A stretch of DNA of 64,000 nt from Piezodorus guildinii (Eukaryota > Arthropoda > Insecta > Hemiptera > Pentatomidae): the NCBI GenBank assembly GCA_023052935.1, contig CM041294.1:12511791-12575790 (forward strand). The letters are read 5' to 3'. The position numbers were made by a program, and so were the translations under genes. Shown in pieces: positions 43,501 through 54,273 of this stretch. The first letter of the stretch is position 1. Every line of letters begins with the position of its first letter. The notes under the pieces were generated by a model. It made no database searches. It had not been told where the DNA came from and saw nothing but the letters and a program-made list of their open reading frames with translations.

Positions 43501-44385
43501 TTTTTTTTCTTTTTATATTATATTCTTTAGTTTAATTCTAAAAACCAGTTTGCATTTTAAGAAATATAATTTTGACTATTTCAACTTTTCAAATGAAGCC
43601 AATTTTTTTTTTATTTGATCGAACCAAACCATCGGGCTCATAATGATAGGGTATATATAAAAAATAAATATATATATATATATTTGCATTATTATTTCTT
43701 TTGATATCAAATACAATTATTACTCAAAGTATAGTCCACTGAGTTCTACCGTTGGTATTGGACATAGGACCAATATTTGAAAAAAATGTCCCTATATTTT
43801 TTTGGTTAAACTGTTCTTCATAGTTTCTATTATCATTGTCCATCGTCAGTGTTTTTTTTTTTAATTAAAAAAATCCACCTAAGATATGTAATCAAAACGA
43901 CAGTCCATGTCCTTTTTAAAAAAAAAAAATACCACTACTATTTTGATGAACCAAAATTAATAAATCATTTTTATTCCGATAATTTAACTTTATTATCATA
44001 ATTTAAGTCTATGCAGCTTGAACTTTTATTGATTCTTAAAGTTTTTATAAATGAAAAACATAAAAAAAAAATTAAAACATTCATAACGAAAATCGCTCCA
44101 AATGGCTCAGAAATCTACCACCACATAAATTAACTAGAAGGTTTATAGTTTACTTTCCTTTTAGCTCTTGCTTTTTTTAAAATGTTGACCCTATATTCCA
44201 GTTTCTTTGTTTTAAATATTTGTTTAAACTTTATGAACGTATCATCGTATTTAATTCTCATGAATCGTAATAATAATTTATCACCTGATACTCTAAACTT
44301 ATTAATATATTTTTTTTAATAATATTTTACAAAACTAACATACCTATAGATAATTAAAAAATATATATATTTTTAATACATGGAA
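43501..44385. other. Unassigned AT-rich
   Basis: Includes a TA microsatellite at 43666-43684 and several A/T runs. Nothing coding. Confidence 0.45.
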
Positions 44386-44387
44386 CC

Positions 44388-44745
44388 TCATCTAAGGCCA
44401 AAGAAGGGATCAATTAGTGTTAACCAGACTGAGGATAGGACACACAAGGCTCACGCACAGTCATTTATTGGAAGGTACAATTCCACCAATATGTGAACAC
44501 TGTAAGGTAAAAGTCACAGCAAAACACATAATGGTAGAGTGCAACAGATACCAAGAAGAAAGGAGAAAAAATAGAAACGATAGGCTCGAGCAACAACAAC
44601 TACTAGGAGATGACACGGAGTTCCACAATGCAGTTATAGAATACATCAAAAAGATTAATTTATACAAAAAATTTTAATTAATACAACGAATGGTGCCTCT
44701 AACCTAATGTTTGGTACACGGCACCTAAATGTAAAATAAATAAAT
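44388..44745 (+). pseudogene. I/R1-like retrotransposon RNase-H-end C-terminus
   Basis: 86-codon ORF 'LTRLRIGHTRLTHSHLLEGT', a Cys-rich tail 'PPICEHCKVKVTAKHIMVEC', then 'AVIEYIKKINLYKKF' and a stop. This is the stereotyped C-terminal end (R-x-R-x-GHT-x-LTH, C-x2-C...H-x4-C) of RNase-H-bearing non-LTR ORF2 proteins. The tail after 'atgtaaaataaataaataat' is TAA-rich, as in I-clade elements. 5'-truncated. Confidence 0.82.
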
Positions 44746-45800
44746 AATAATAATTATGTACAAACATAATTAGTAAAAGTAACTAATTATAATATTTTTA
44801 ATAAAAATTTGTATGGAATTCGTGCATATTTTTTTATTGCCAATTGAATGGTACCTACTCCTGTTATATGGAAAAGGTGGGGTTTTGGTTATCCTAAAAA
44901 CTCCCCAATCCTTTTATACAGTTGCTCCTAACAAAAATAGGGGCCGAAGTAAAAGTATCTGTAAATAGGGTGTGGAATCAATGTACTACGTCAAATCACA
45001 GGATTCCAAAAAAAAAAAAGAAGTTTCTTCTGGGACAATTTGTTCATCAAAATTAAAATCTGAATACAGATTCGATTCCTCTTAAAAAAGTAATGGGGGT
45101 CTACTGTTAGCCTTCTTTTCGTACGGCCAACAGTCTGGCCATAATGCTACAATGTCCAATAATTTGGTGTTTCGCCACAGTGTGCGTCGTTAGCAATCTG
45201 ATAACCAATTACTCGACCCCACGCTGATAATGTTCTTTGGGATGGCTGTCAAGTAACTCTGGACCACAATTTCATGTTTCGAAAATTATCAAATTTATTC
45301 CATTGATGAAAAAGAGCCATGGAGTATTTTAAAGATTTATTTGGTGTGACGGGTCTACTGTTCTTTTTAAATTAAAAAAAAAAAAAAAAAAAAAAAACGA
45401 ATGTAAAGGGCACTCTCCTGGCAAGTTGTTGTATTGACTCAACAGTTTTCCTCAACAATACCCATCAATAACCCATATTCGCCCGGAGCTCTTCTCATTA
45501 CCAACGTCGCATCTCCACTCATAAAATTTCCAGAACAACGCCGCGCAGATCACATATCAAGGAAACCTTCCGTTGATATTTAATAATTTCAGGAGATGCT
45601 TCAACAGTGATTTTTTTTTTTTTTTTCCCAGCGATGCCTTACAAAGAATTTCGTAAGAAAATGCACGTTTCTCCTTTGAAACAATAAACAAAACTAAGAC
45701 TTATTTCAAGGATTCAAATGGGATTAAACAAGCTTAAAGAATGCTCTAAGGGCTTTATTTACAGTCCGAATTCACGAATTTGATAAAACGGCCTTTTATT
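44746..45800. other. Unassigned
   Basis: Mixed composition with an A-run at 45375-45397 and a T-run at 45611-45626. GC-richer at 45430-45560. No protein or repeat recognised. Confidence 0.45.
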
Positions 45801-47073
45801 TTACTTTCACTTACGTTACACTTAACCTATATATTAAGGGAAAGTATTGCGATCGTGAAAGTTTTCGAATTCCATTTTTTGACGGAAATAAAGCTTTAGG
45901 GTCCAATGACCAAGTCCTGCAAAAAGGTCTATGTGTGTGCTAAGTCTAAATAAATAAAAAAGATCTTACGAAGCTCATATTTCAGATCTAACACAATTAT
46001 GCGCCCGACATGTTTCAACAACTTTTTGACCAAAAACAACTAGTCAGAAGTTCTCCTTTGAACCATGCATTTTACATCTTTTACGATTATCTCACAAAAA
46101 TCTTTCACTATTTTGATTAAACTCACTATACCAAAGTAAAATTTATTGAGCTTTAAAATGATGTAAGTTTCATTCTGATTAAAATAGTCTGACAGGGCTT
46201 AAATTCCGATATATGGATTTTTAGAACATGAAAACCTATACCGTTGGAAAGCCAAAGATGCCAGAAAAAATATTAACCTTATAAACAAAAGTTAACGAAA
46301 CGTGATGAAAAGCTGATAAAACTAACTGATTATCGTAGATAATAATGTAAAAAATTGCTTAATAAAACACATGTTTCTATTTAAACTCTTCTTCTTCCTC
46401 CTCTAACTCCGTTAAGCGTGGAGTTGCAGTCTCTGTCCATTGAGCCCACTGGTTTCTGTCCCTGGCAAGTCTTCTCATCTCCGGGATGGTACGTCCTCTC
46501 GCTGCTCCAAGTTTTCCAATGTAGTCATTATACATAGATCTGGGTCTGTCCACGAGGTCATCTGGCTTCCGTCGCCAACTACCACCTGGCTTTTCGGGTG
46601 TCGTCCATTCTAGAAACATGCCCATCCATTTAAGTTGTCTTTGTTCCAGCACGTCACAGACTAATCTGACACCCAACTCCTTACGTACTCTCTCATTCCT
46701 GATGCAATCCCTCCTTGTCTTTCCTACTATTCTTCTGAGGAATCTCATTTCAGCAGATGTGATCTTACTCAGATGCTTGCTAAGGGTTGTCCAGCTTTCA
46801 GCTTCGTACAGCAGCACTGTGAGAAAACATTTAAATAACCTAATTTTAGCCTCCCTACTAACTTCCAGCTTGCCTATGATTGTTTTTGAGATTGGTAGTA
46901 TAGTCCATTGGCCTTCGTCACTCGATTTAGGTAGTTAGGTTTTGGTTAGGTGTCACTATTTAAACTCAATGTAATTAATTCTTTAACAGTTTATTTTCAT
47001 CCCTAACTGAATTTTTTTTAAATTAATTTGGACAACGGAGGTTAGTGATAGTCGTGTGTTTCGCGCTCTAAAT
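45801..47073 (-). mobile_element. 0.9-kb family, old copy split by an RTE-like insertion
   Basis: Rc 3' end at 45801 (ttactttcactta..tatattaaggg) and rc 5' end at about 47073 (gttagtgatagtcgtgtgtt, gcgctct variant). Interrupted at 46389-46955 by another retroelement with a perfect 12-bp duplication of element sequence. Diverged subfamily. Confidence 0.8.
46389..46955 (-). mobile_element. RTE-like retrotransposon 3' end with GAA-type tail
   Basis: Flanked by CTATTTAAACTC at 46377-46388 and 46956-46967. The minus-strand ORF (46817-46377) starts within the post-RT block: 'LLYEAESWTTLSK', 'AEMRFLRRIVGKTRRD', 'QRQLKWMGMFL', 'RRLARDRNQWAQW', ending in a GAG/GAA microsatellite read as poly-E. The reading frame runs into the target duplication, so the true stop is lost or lies in the tail. 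5'-truncated. Confidence 0.88.
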
Positions 47074-47234
47074 GTTTCCAATTATCTTTTATTTGTATTG
47101 AAACAGTATTTTTTTTTTCTTTTAAATATCTTTATATGTTTAATTTGATTAAAATAAATTTATCGTGATTCTTGGTTGGTTATGTTTTTGAAATTAATTC
47201 TAAGTTCTTTATATTCCACTAAATTTATGTTAAA

Positions 47235-48092
47235 AGAACAAGACTTAAACGAAAAGAACTCATCAGACGATTCGGACAGTTATACAGACTACTAAACAGA
47301 AAATCTAAGCTTACAGTTGACAACAAATTATTACTTTACAAGACAATACTGAAGCCAATCTGGACCTACGGACTTGAACTGTGGGGGACAGCTAAACGTT
47401 CTAACATCAAACGCATTCAATCCTTTCAATCCAAAGTCCTCCGAACAATAGTAAATGCTCCTTATTATGTCTCCAACTATACCTTACACCACGACCTCAA
47501 TGTTCCATTTATTTCAGACCTGATTCCATCTAAATTTTCCTAATTCCACCAAAACCTCATTCATTATCCTAATCCTCTAGCACAATCCCTATCCAGATCC
47601 ACTCATCCATATAACCCTCCTAGAAGATTGAAACGGCAGTAGCCCCGAGACATATTGTAAACATTTATTCTGGAGTTCTGACACTGGTTAGATTCTCCTC
47701 TCATGTGCGGTGTGACTTGTGGCTGTGGCGCCCTCACTTAGCTTCCGCTGGCTCTCACCAGTGATGCGGCTGGGAGGGAGGCGCTGGATCCTTGGACTCT
47801 GCTTGTCCTTCCACAAGTGGGGGGACAAGCCCCGTCCGGGGTTCCCGAGCTGACTGTAAATATTGTACATAGGTATGAATGTGACATGTTTTGTTTATTT
47901 ATTTGTTAACTTCATTTATTTTGTCTACAAATTTTGTTATTGTATACGTTTATTTATTTTGATTTTATTTTATGTAATTTGATTATCCTTTTGTTTATAT
48001 TGTAAATATTGAATGAATGAGATCCTGTAGACCTATTGTCTACTATTATTGTCTATTATGACAAATTGTAATATATACGAATAAAAAAAAAA
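47235..48092 (+). mobile_element. jockey-like retrotransposon (family B), C-terminal part and 3' UTR
   Basis: RT C-terminal coding from about 47262: 'LIRRFGQLYRLLNRKSKLTV', 'ILKPIWTYGLELWGTAKRSN', 'RTIVNAPYYVSN', 'PRRLKRQ' followed by an internal stop before 'PRDIL'. Several other in-frame stops are present. The 3' UTR (47650-48080) is shared with 20588-21022 and ends 'tatatacgaataaaaaaaa'. 5' end undefined. Confidence 0.8.
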
Positions 48093-48279
48093 TAATGATA
48101 AAAAAAAAAATGTATGCTAATAAACCAATCTCATTTTGAATTATCTCTTGGAAGTACCGTTCTTCCACGGATAGCTCCGCGTTAACATATATATCTATAG
48201 ATAAAGAAATGTAATGTATTGAGGATACTGAGGGGAGTTCATTATTAAATAATTTAATATTAAACAATTAAATATTAAG

Positions 48280-48600
48280 AAGCCTTTGTCGGCAAAACAT
48301 CAAAAGGCTTTTCCCAAACCCCCTTGGATTGTCCGTGCTTGGGCTTGGACTGCCCCCCGCGGTACGCCTGGTGTCTATACAAGGGTGGACAAAGGCTGTA
48401 CTTTCCACATCAGTCCCGCCCGAGGTGACGACCATGGGGAGAAGATTCGAAAGAGTCAGTCTAGTTTTCTCCTCAAGAAGAGTGAGGCGGGTTCCATCTA
48501 CAAGAAGAGGAGGTGGCCGTCGGGGTTCTGAGAGCAGCTGGAGGATAAAGCAGAGAATGGACGTCTTAAGATGATTCCACCTTCGCCAGCCGACAGTGTT
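48280..48600 (+). pseudogene. Possible S1 serine protease exon fragment
   Basis: About 48320-48395 translates to 'GTPGVYTRVDK' preceded by Trp- and Cys-like codons. In S1 (trypsin-like) proteases 'W-G-x-x-C-A-x-x-x-x-PGVYTRV' sits near the C-terminus. Here the 'LGLDC' part lies in a different frame from PGVYTRV, with a six-C run between them, suggesting a frameshift. The expected 'xxxWI' ending is absent. GC-richer than its flanks and single copy. Either a decayed exon or chance. Confidence 0.35.
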
Positions 48601-48909
48601 TTAAAGGTATCTCGTTATTTGTAATATTGTATGGCAAAGGTAGTAGTGAAAATGTCCCTCAGTATTCTCAATCAGAGTTCTAGGCAATGTATTAATATAA
48701 TAGATATGTGTAAATTAATAATTATAGTAATGTATTAATTGAATCTTGTTTACTTTAATCTTACCCTGCATGCCACCTATTGGATTGGTAAACACGATAC
48801 CTTTGGAAAGGAGATCCATGGTATCATTAAATATAGTTTATATATTGACTAAATATAGTAAGCTAGTTTTTGAAGGTACCGCTGCCTTAGAAAAGCAGCC
48901 CGGTCAAAA
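48601..48909. other. Unassigned
   Basis: AT-rich, no repeat or coding signal recognised. Confidence 0.45.
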
Positions 48910-50045
48910 ACATAATAATAATAATAGGCTTAGCGAAACCGAAGGTTCGATGCCGATACCACCAAATTCTGCCTACACAAACTCGTCCAATGCTCACCAT
49001 TCAAGCCCAAGCTCCCGAGATCAGCCTTAACGCAATCCTCCCATCTCCGCTTCGGCCTACCTTTCGGACGCCTACCAGTCGGATCAGCAAATACCAACTT
49101 TCTCGGAATCCGCTCGTCATCGAGCCAAACAACTTTACTCGCCCATTTAAGTCTCCGCGATGCAATCAGCTCAATTATATTCACAGGATGCAAGTTCCGC
49201 AATTCCGCGTTATGCAACCTTCTAAACTCCCCAGTGGCCTCATCTCTCTTTGGACCAAATATTTTACGCAATACCTTATTTTCGAAAACCTTAAGCCGTT
49301 GTTCATCCTTTAAAGTAAGCGGCCACGTTTCACATCCGTAAAGAACCGTTGGAAGAATAATAGTTTTATAAATTCTAATCTTTAAGTTTTTAGATAGAAG
49401 CCGCGAACTAAGTAACTTAGCAACTGAATAATAACACGCATTTCCCACCTTTAACCGGGACTTTATTTCTTCCTGGATTTCATTTTTTTAAGTTATAATT
49501 GAACCTAAACACTTAAATTTCTCTACGTGTTCAAAAGTATGACCTGATACATCAATATCACCAAGATCGACACCGTTTCTGCTACTAATCATGTACTTCG
49601 TCTTATCGGTATTTAATTCGAGTCCTATTTCTTTACCGGTTTTTATTAACACACTTGTATTTAGTTGTATGGTTTCCGTGTCTTCACCTAACAGTACCAG
49701 ATCATCGGCATACCCCAAAACAGGAATCTTGTCACCCATGTTTAAGCCTTTCTCGGTACACATCACCTTTTCTATGACATATTCTAAAGCTATATTAAAT
49801 AACACAGGTGAAAGGGAGTCACCCTGTTTCAAACCCGATCGCACCTCAAATCTCTCGGAGTAATTATGACCGATTCTAACTTCTTAATGGAATGTTTCCG
49901 ACAAACACATCTCTACTAGGTTTACTAACTTTCTAGGTATTCCCTGTTCAATCATGTTATATAGCTTCTGACGGTCTACAAAAACATAGCAGAAAAGATT
50001 TTTCTTTTTGCAATATTTAATTGTCCATTTGAATAAATGCACTTT
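48910..50045 (-). pseudogene. Non-LTR reverse transcriptase, copy 2 (paralogue of 13645-14353)
   Basis: Two minus-strand ORFs. 49844-49488 contains 'GLKQGDSLSPVLFNIALEYV' (RT motif B region) and 'YADDLVLL' (catalytic motif C). 49448-48930 contains 'ILPTVLYGCETWPLTLKDEQ' and 'RPKGRPKRRWEDCVKADL'. They are parts of one ORF separated by a frame break near 49470. Upstream, to about 50040, the frame reads 'CYVFVDRQKLYNMIEQ' with a stop before 'EVRIGHNYS'. The 3' tail is AATAATAAT at 48910-48926 (rc), matching copy 1's tail. 5'-truncated. Confidence 0.88.
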
Positions 50046-50598
50046 TACAAAGTTTAGAGAACTGTAAAAAGATAAGAAAGGAGCTGGGGAGTCGGGAAGA
50101 TTGCATTCAGTGGGAATGAGATTAACGGATAAAGAGGCAATGAGAAGAGGCCGCGTTAACCGCTGGCAAGAAAAAAATATAAAAGAGAATTATACTCTTT
50201 ATCAGGAGGGGGACTATAAAGAACACTTTCCGGAGGTTGGCTCTCTTGGATAGAATAAGTAAACAGATAAGTATCTGAGTGTTAGAGAGGCTGAGAACTC
50301 ACTTCGGAGGGACGCTCTGGCCGGGAGCCAGCCTCTGGGCCTTTGTATGCCACGGGATTTATTCCTCTATCTAGTCTAACATAATTCTTTTATTTTGCAG
50401 ATGTCTGTCAACTGGGCAATAGAGTATTCTGAGGGAGTGGTAGCCATCGTGAAGATTTGGGCTATTTTATTCCGTATGAGAAGTCCTTATTATCATTTTG
50501 GTTATTCATAGCTAGATTTTAGTACGCATATGTTGTTGGAAATAATAAACATCTAACCTAAAAGTATTAACTTCCACCTTTTGCACGATGTACATTTT
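50046..50598. other. Unassigned, purine-rich start
   Basis: 50080-50300 has a GA-rich plus strand and somewhat higher GC. No ORF or repeat recognised. Confidence 0.4.
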
Positions 50599-50600
50599 TT

Positions 50601-51491
50601 TTACTTTCACTTAATATATATAGTAAGGGGAAGTATTGCGATCGTGAAAATTTTCGAATTCCAGTTTTCAACGGAAATACACGTTTTAGGGTCTCCTGAG
50701 TCCAAATAACCAAGTCCCGCAAAAAGGTCTGTGTGTGTGTGGTAACTCCCGGGCAGAAACGGTAAGTCCTATGAAACTGAAATTTCATATTTAGGACAAC
50801 TATACGCCCGAGACGTGACAAAACTTTTTTCATCAAAATAAGCTTATCAGAAGAGGCACTTTATACTATGCATTTTGCACCTTTTTCGATTTTCTCGAAA
50901 ACGGTTCCGACGATTTTGATTAAACTCGCTATATCGATGTAAAATATAATGGGCTTTAATATCATGTAGGTTTTGTTTTGATAAAAATGGTCTGACAGGG
51001 CTTAAATGCCGATATTTTAAATTTTCTTCTTCTAAAGTACCTTTAATTTTGTAGATTCAATAATAATAACTAGATTATCTTGTTAACGCTGATGAAAAAA
51101 AGGTAAATATATAAATTGAATAAATTCGATACCCAACTAAAGGAGAAAACAAAAAAAAATATTTTTTTAATGCAATTTTTCGTTTTTGAACATAAGAGCA
51201 GTAATATACATGTATGATATACCGTTGGAAAGCTAAAGATTTTAGAAAAAATATCATCTCATACACAAGCTTTTAAAAGTTAATGGAGAGTGATGAAAAG
51301 AAGATAAAACTTACTGATTATTTAAGATAATAATATAATAGATTTTTTAATAAAACACATGTTTCTATATAAATTCAATTTGATTAATTCCTTAATAATT
51401 ACACGTATTTTTATCTCTAACTGTATTTGAAAATTCTTTCAATAATTTTAAAAATGGAGGTAAGTGAAAGTCGTGTGTTGCCCGCACCAGA
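50601..51491 (-). mobile_element. 0.9-kb family copy, full length
   Basis: Rc 3' end ttactttcactta + atatatatagtaag (one palindrome position changed), GT microsatellite at 50729-50739, complete body, rc 5' end gttgcccgcaccaga at 51491. One of the least diverged copies; useful as a reference. Confidence 0.9.
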
Positions 51492-51499
51492 TTTTTTGG

Positions 51500-51585
51500 T
51501 GGATATAATTAGTTGACCGTTGAGAATTACTGAAAGGAATTCCCGCCACCCGGACTAATTCCTTTCAATGCATTTTTTTTTCAAT
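51500..51585. mobile_element. Penelope-type fragment with small inverted repeat
   Basis: 'ataattagttgaccgttgag' matches 6171-6190 and 'aaggaatt' + rc 'cccggactaattccttt' match the start of the 60000 copy in both orientations, forming a small palindrome (51528-51573). A short terminal remnant. Confidence 0.5.
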
Positions 51586-51635
51586 TATTTTATCCTACGC
51601 CGATGAAACATGTGTGTTATCTGTAGTTAACAAAT
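51586..51635 (+). pseudogene. Short jockey family A RT fragment
   Basis: 'tacgccgatgaaacatgtgt' and 'gttatctgtagttaac' match the YADDTCVLSVN stretch at 56267-56300. It stops at the codons where the fragment at 58036 begins, so both may be halves of one older copy. Confidence 0.5.
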
Positions 51636-52587
51636 AACACATTTGAAAAAATCTGGTGCGGGCAACACACGACTTTCACTTACCTCGATTTTTAAGATCA
51701 ATGAAAGAATTTTCAAATACAGTTAGAGTTAAAAAATACGTGAAACTATTAAAGAATTAATTAAATTTAATTTATATAGAAACATGTGTTTTATTAAAAA
51801 ATCTTTTATTTTATTATCTAAAATAATCAGTTAGTTTTATGTTTATTTCATCACTCTCTATTAACTTTTAAAAGCTTGTGTATGAGATAATATTTTTTCT
51901 AAAATCTTCAGCTTTCCAACGGTATATCATACATGTATATTACTGCTCTTATGTTCAAAAACTAAAAATTGCATTAAAAAAATATTAGTATCAACAAGAT
52001 GGCCGCACCTACAGTTCTATATTCATATCGCTCTGTATTTGTTACCTTGCCATTTCTGTTTTACTGAGTAAACAGCCCTCAAACTTTGTGAATAGTGAGT
52101 TAGTGAACAGTTAAACACTTAATAAACCACAACTGGAGAGACAGGTGAGTGCAGTTAATTTTTATAAGCACGTAATAGACTGGTGTTCGCTAGAGCCTGG
52201 AAGTAGTGCTACGAGGCTACTTTCGGCACCTGCCGAGAGGCTACTAATTCCTTCTGCCCAGCTATTGTTTACAAGGTCTTGGCCAGCACTGTTGTCATTT
52301 CCCAATTCGTAACCGGGACATTATTCATATCTGGTTTAATTTTTGTGATTTTAAGACTTTATTTCCTTAAAGTTATTATTTCGAACTATTTTATTTCTTT
52401 ATTTTTGTGTATTTCTTTTATTTATTTACTTGTTTCTATATATAAATCAGATATGTTTCTTTTAATTATGTTTTTATGTGTATATAATGTAGATAGTTTA
52501 GTTTTAAAAATTTTTTAAGTAAATTTTTGTTTATTAGCTATTGTAGGTATATATATATTTTTTTTTCTCTTCTCTTCTCTTATATTA

Positions 52588-54273
52588 GTGATTATGGACC
52601 CAGATATGATTACATCGTGTGATGACTCGGACGAAGAGACACCATTTTCAGAAATCAGTGAATCTGATTCGCAATATTTAAAGCGCCGGTCACTTCAGAA
52701 AAGAAACCGCCACTCAAACCCTGGATCCCTGGAGAATTCGCCAACCAAACAGAAAAATAAACAGGCCAAGATAAAACAATCACCTAAAGAAATTATATCT
52801 CCTCCTAAAACTCGCAGTACGACTGCAGCCAACAAAAATGAAACAATTATACCGTCAGCCGCTACATTAACGACTGCCGCCCCATCAACATCCGCCGCTC
52901 CATCAACATCCGCCGCTCAGTCTACAGCCAAAAATGTCAACGAAGTTCCGAGCCAAGGGTTTACAAATCCAGAACCACCTCCTATATTTGTCTCTAAAAT
53001 CAGCGATTTTATGTCCTTCGGTCGAGAAATGGCAAAGTTGATCGGACAGTCTAATTTTCGTTGCTTTTCAAGACAAAGTGACATAAAAATCAACACCACC
53101 AGCAAAGAAAGTTATAAAAAGCTCATCAGTTATTTAACTACAAACAATTATGACTTCCATTGCTACCAATTAAAAGAAGAAAAATCATATCGAGTGGTTT
53201 TACGAGGACTCCACTCAACCACACCTACAGATGCCATCAAACGCGACCTGGAAGAAATTGGACATGTTGTTAGAAAGATTTCACCCGTCGTACATCCAAA
53301 AGAAAAATATACGCTTCCACTATTTTTCGTAGATCTAGAACCGGCCAAAAACAACTCGGAAATTTTTAATATCACTAGATTAGTCTACTCAACAGTCCGT
53401 TTCGAAGAACCAAGGAAGCAAACCAGCATTGTTCAATGCACAAAGTGTCAAAACTAGGGACACACAAAGACATACTGCTTTCACCCGGCAAGGTGCGTTA
53501 AATGCGCTGGTCCCCATGCCTCTGAAACCTGCCCGAAGCCTCGAACTGAGACAGCAACGTGTGCTCTTTGTGGCGAAGCCCATCCGGCGAGCTACAGGGG
53601 CTGCACTGTTTACAAAAATCTACTTCGGCAACGATCTCAAAATACACCGGGATTAAGAATAGAACAGAAGACTTGCTCCCAGGTACCTGCACTAGATAAT
53701 TTGACTGACTTCCCAAGATTTAAGCAACCGCCACTTATCATCGCGCAACCGCAGCCTCTACCTCTACCTTCTACCTCTACCGTCAGCGATGTTAAAGATG
53801 ACTTCAGGAAATCATTCTCTGAGACCGCCACCTTTAAGAAGCAGCAACCTAGACGTCAGGCGCCTCCAACCTCCCACACCAAGCCTCCTGCATCCCATCC
53901 ACATCCACAAACTCCACTTCGGCCAACTCCTTCCCACCACCAATCCCTGCGGGTAAAACTACCTCCTGAACACCCTCAGAAAATCACACCCCGTCCTATT
54001 GTTCAGCCAAGCCAGCCGAAACCCTTACCTGAAGTTTCACAGAGGACTGAACATCCTCGTACCCCGCGCCTAATCCAGTCTCCTGTCAATACCCCTGACC
54101 ACATAACTTATTCTTCTCATATTCCTTATCCGCACCCTTTTCCCAACCAAGATCTATCTAGCATATATACCATCCTGAACTCCTTTCTCTCAGATCTTGC
54201 AGAAACCATCAAACCTCTTGTCACCCTTCTCACTAGACTCCTTTCCGAAATACCATTAAATCTCCCACGATGA
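52588..54273 (+). pseudogene. jockey family A ORF1 (gag-like), one in-frame stop
   Basis: One frame of 562 codons, interrupted by TAG at 53455. N-terminus is acidic, with a low-complexity Ala/Ser/Pro/Thr repeat (about residues 85-115). Residues 140-280 resemble the pre-C2HC domain of insect gag proteins. Three zinc knuckles follow: C-x2-C-x4-H-x4-C (spanning the stop), C-x2-C-x3-H-x4-C and C-x2-C-x3-H-x6-C, the jockey-clade pattern. A Pro-rich tail (53701-54200) ends in a short hydrophobic segment. It should bind element RNA and form particles. The stop lies inside the first knuckle; readthrough or a sequencing error are alternatives to real decay. Confidence 0.9.

Noticed and set aside
46618..46938. 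106-codon plus-strand ORF at 46.6 kb
   Set aside because: Antisense of the RTE-like fragment, whose minus-strand frame has the recognisable motifs.
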